Under the pieces are notes generated by a model that saw nothing but the letters and a program-made list of their open reading frames with translations, searched no databases and was not told the origin of the DNA. 64,000 bases of DNA from Panopea generosa (lineage: Eukaryota > Mollusca > Bivalvia > Adapedonta > Hiatellidae), in assembly GCA_029582155.1 (NCBI GenBank), contig CM055901.1:46063228-46127227 (forward strand). Reading direction: 5' to 3'. Of this stretch, positions 60,983-64,000 are shown piece by piece (position 1 is the first letter of the stretch; every line of letters starts with the position of its first letter). The translations under genes were made by a program, and so were the position numbers.

Positions 60983-63900
60983 GTCTTTACGTGTACACGT
61001 GTTGTTGAGGAGATAGGTATGTTCACGTCTTTACGTGTACACGTGTTGTTGTGGAGAAGGGTATGTTTACGTCTTTACGTGTACACGTGTTGTTGAGGAG
61101 GAAGGGTATGTTCACGTCTTTACGTGCACACGTGTTGTTGTGGAGAAGGATATGTTCACGTCTTTACGTGTACACGTGTTGTTGAGGACAAGGATATGTT
61201 CACGTCTTTACGTGTACACGCGTTGTTGAGGAGGAAGGGTATGTTCACGTCATTACGTGTACACGTATTGTTGGGGACAAGGATATGTTCACGTCTTTAC
61301 GTGTACACGTGTTGTTGAGGAGGAAGGGTATGTTCACGTCGTTACGTGCACACGTATTGTTAGGGAGGAGGGTATGTTCACATCTTTACGTGTACACTTG
61401 TTATTGGGGAGGAAGGGTATGTTCACGTCTTTACGTGCACACGTATTGTTGGGGAGGAGGGTATGTTCACATCTTTACGTGTACATGTGTTGTTGAGGAG
61501 AAGGGTATGTTCACGTCTTTACGTGCACACGTATTGTTGGGGAGAATGGTCTGTTCACGGCTTTACGTGTACACGTGTTGTTGAGGAGAAGGGTATGTTC
61601 ACGTCTTTACGTGTACACGTGTTGTTGAGGAGAAGGGTATGTTCACGTCTTTACGTGTACACGTGTTGTTGAAGAGAAGGGTATGTTAACGTCTTTATGT
61701 GTAAACGTGTTGTTGAGGAGAAGGGTATGTTCACGTCTTTACGTGTACACTTATTATTGAGGAGAAGGGTATGTTCACGTCTTTACGTGTACACGTATTG
61801 TTGAGGAGAACGGTCTGTTCACGTCTTTACGTGTACACATGTTGTTGAGGAGAAGGGCCTGTTCACGTCTTTACGTGTACACGTATTGTTGAGGAGAATG
61901 ATATGTTCACGTCTTTACGTGTACACGTATTGTTGAGGAGGAGGGTATATTCACATCTTTACGTGTACACGTGTTGTCGAGGAGAAGGGTATGTTCACGT
62001 CTTTACGTGTACACGTATTGTTGGGGAGAATGGTCTGTTCACGTCTTTACGTGTACACGTGTTGTTGTGGAGGAGGGTATGTTCACGTCTTTACGTATAC
62101 ACGTGTTGTTGAGGAGAAGGGTATATTCACATCTTTACGTGTACACATATTGTTGGGAAGAAGTGTATGTTCACGTCTTTACGTGTACACGTATTGTTGA
62201 GGAGAAGGGTATGTTCACGTCTTTACGTGTACACGTGTTGTTGAGGAGAGCGGTATGTTCACGTCTTTACGTGTACACGTGTTGTTGAAGAGAAGGGTAT
62301 GTTCACGTCTTTATGTGTAAACGTGTTGTTGAGGAGAAGGGTATGTTCACGTCTTTACGTGTACACTTATTATTGAGGAGAAGGGTATGTTCACGTCTTT
62401 ACGTGTACACGTATTGTTGAGGAGAATGGTCTGTTCACATCTTTACGTGTACACGTGTTGTTGAGGAGAAGGGCCTGTTCACGTCTTTACGTGTACACGT
62501 GTTCTTGAGGAGAAGGATATGTTCACGTCTTTACGTGTACACGTATTGTTGAGGAGGAGGGTATATTCACATCTTTACGTGCACACGTATTGTTTGGGAG
62601 AAGGGTATGTTCACGTCTTTACGTGTACACGTGTTGTTGAGGAGAAGGGTATGTTCACGTCTTTACGTGTACACGTATTGTTGAGGAGAAGGGTCTGTTC
62701 ACGTCTTTACGTGTACACGTGTTGTTGAGAAGAAGGGTATGTTCACGTCTTTACGTGTACACGTGTTGTTGAGAAGAAGGGTATCTTTACGGCTTTACGT
62801 GTACACGTGTTGTTGAGAAGAAGGGTATCTTCACATATTTACGTGTACACGTGTTGTTGAAGAGAAGGGTTTGTTCACGTCTTTACGTGTCCACGTATTG
62901 TTGGAGAGAAGGGTATGTTCACGTCTTTACGTGTACACGAATTGTTGAAAAGAAGTGTATGTTCACATCTTTACGTGTACACGTATTGTTTGGGAGAAGG
63001 GTATGTTCACGTCTTTACGTGTACACGTGTTGTTGACGAGGAGGGTTTATTCATATCTTTATGTGTACGCGTATTGTTGAAGAGAAGGGTATGTCCACGT
63101 CTTTATGTGTACACGTATTGTTGAAAAAAAAGTGTATGTTCACGTCTTTACGTGTACACGTGTTGATGGGAAGAAGGATATGTTTACATCTTTACGTGTA
63201 CAAATGTTGTTGGGGAGAAGGATATGTTCACGTCTTTACGTGTACACTTGTGTTGAGGAGAAGGGTATGTTTACGACTTTACTTATACACGTACTGTTAG
63301 GGAGAAGGATATGTTCACGTCTTTACGTGTACACGTATTGTTGAGGAGAAGGGTATGTTCACGTCTTTACGTATACTCGTGTTGTTGAGAAGAAGGGTAT
63401 GTTCACGTCTTTACGTGTACATGTATTGTTGAGGAGAAGGGTATGTTCACGTCTTTACGTGTACATGTATTGTTGAGGAGAAAGGTATGTTCACGTCTTT
63501 ACGTATACTCGTGTTGTTGAGAAGAAGGATATGTTCACGTCTTTACGTGAACACTTGTGTTGAGGAGAAGGGTATGTTTACGACTTTACTTATACACGTA
63601 CTGTTAGGGAGAAGGATATGTTCACGTCTTTACGTGTACACGTTTTGTTGAGGAGAAGGGTCTGTTCACGTCTTTACGTGCACACGTGTTGTTGAGAAGA
63701 AGGGTATGTTCACGTCTTTACGTGTACACGTTTTGTTGAGGAGAAGGGTCTGTTCACGTCTTTACGTGCACACGTGTTGTTGAGAAGAAGGGTATGTTCA
63801 CGTCTTTACGTGTACACATATTGTTGAGAAGAAGTGTACGTTCACGTCTTTACGTGTACATGTGTTGTTGAGGAGGAGGGTATGTTCACGTCTTTACGTG

Positions 63901-64000
63901 TACACGTGTTGTAAAGGAGAAGGGTATGTTCACGTCTTTACGTGTACACGTGTTGATGGGAAGAAAGATATGTTCACGTCTTTACGTGTACAAGTGTTGT
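60983..64000. repeat. 44-bp satellite, about 68 copies, open at window end
   Basis: The unit is GTATGTTCACGTCTTTACGT, GTACACGTGTTGTTGAGGAG, AAGG. Each holds the 12-bp palindrome ACGTGTACACGT and the E-box core CACGTG. Variants include ATTGTTGGGGA, GAGGAGGAAGGG (46-47 bp) and GTCTGTTC. The array is not finished at 64000, so its full size is unknown. All frames of 60-105 codons in it are repeat artefacts. Confidence 0.96.

Noticed and set aside
61035-63344. Frames with MFTSLRVHVLLRRRVCSRLYVYTCC repeats
   Set aside because: Products of the 44-bp array; frame drifts with unit length.
2545-63999. Large inverted duplication linking both window ends (dispersed repeat A/C and the ACACGTGT arrays)
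   Set aside because: Orientation is inverted for both pairs, but the order is not mirrored (A then array on the left, C then array on the right), so one inverted duplication does not explain it.

Overview
This window looks like non-coding, repeat-saturated DNA from an animal genome. It is AT-rich and carries no rRNA, no functional tRNA and no recognisable protein-coding gene. It has several SINEs with tRNA-derived RNA polymerase III heads. The 3' tail of one family (an AATAAAACTGG motif, then CTGAAATGT, then GGCGTTAAAC) matches a SINE tail I associate with bivalve molluscs. A mollusc, most likely a bivalve, is therefore my best guess; the species cannot be named.

Layout. 0.66-1.6 kb: 51-bp minisatellite with a 42-nt poly-G run. 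1.9-2.3 kb: 39-bp repeats. 2.55-3.0 kb: first of three copies of a ~450-bp dispersed repeat. 3.3-3.8 kb: two weak exon candidates on the minus strand. 3.85-8.7 kb: 54/60-bp then 97-bp dimeric satellite with a 425-bp interruption. 9.4-10.3 kb: simple repeats. 10.55-19.45 kb: 106-bp satellite with three separate ~1-kb higher-order duplications. 20.27-20.98 kb: near-perfect 44-bp repeats. 21.14-21.78 kb: SINE cluster. 21.8-34.3 kb: 64-bp satellite of ~12.5 kb. 34.8-39.2 kb: short arrays, dispersed-repeat copy B and three more SINEs. 39.4-42.35 kb: 30-bp array. 42.07-46.20 kb: apparently identical 2066-bp tandem segmental duplication. 47.1-48.1 kb: 101-bp array. 49.5-49.8 kb: palindromic 22-bp array. 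50.05-53.25 kb: 89-bp array. 54.2-58.7 kb: SINEs, dispersed-repeat copy C and microsatellites. 60.98 kb to the end: 44-bp array that runs off the window. By my boundaries tandem arrays fill about 40 of the 64 kb.

The most interesting result is mechanistic. The 12.5-kb, 64-bp satellite is the internal expansion of the 3' tail of one SINE: a recognisable SINE head with a tRNA-Leu-like region lies directly before it, the SINE terminus (GCGTTAAA) lies directly after it, and a candidate target-site duplication flanks the whole. An unexpanded copy with a single tail unit and a clear target-site duplication lies at 54,986-55,247. Another copy of the same family, at 58.2-58.5 kb, has expanded a different part (its central domain) into a 13-bp minisatellite. 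One SINE family seems to have seeded two unrelated tandem repeats in one window.

Nearly all long open frames lie inside arrays and result from repeat units without stop codons. Outside the arrays I list a few short frames only as weak candidates. No operon-like or enzymatic system is visible.
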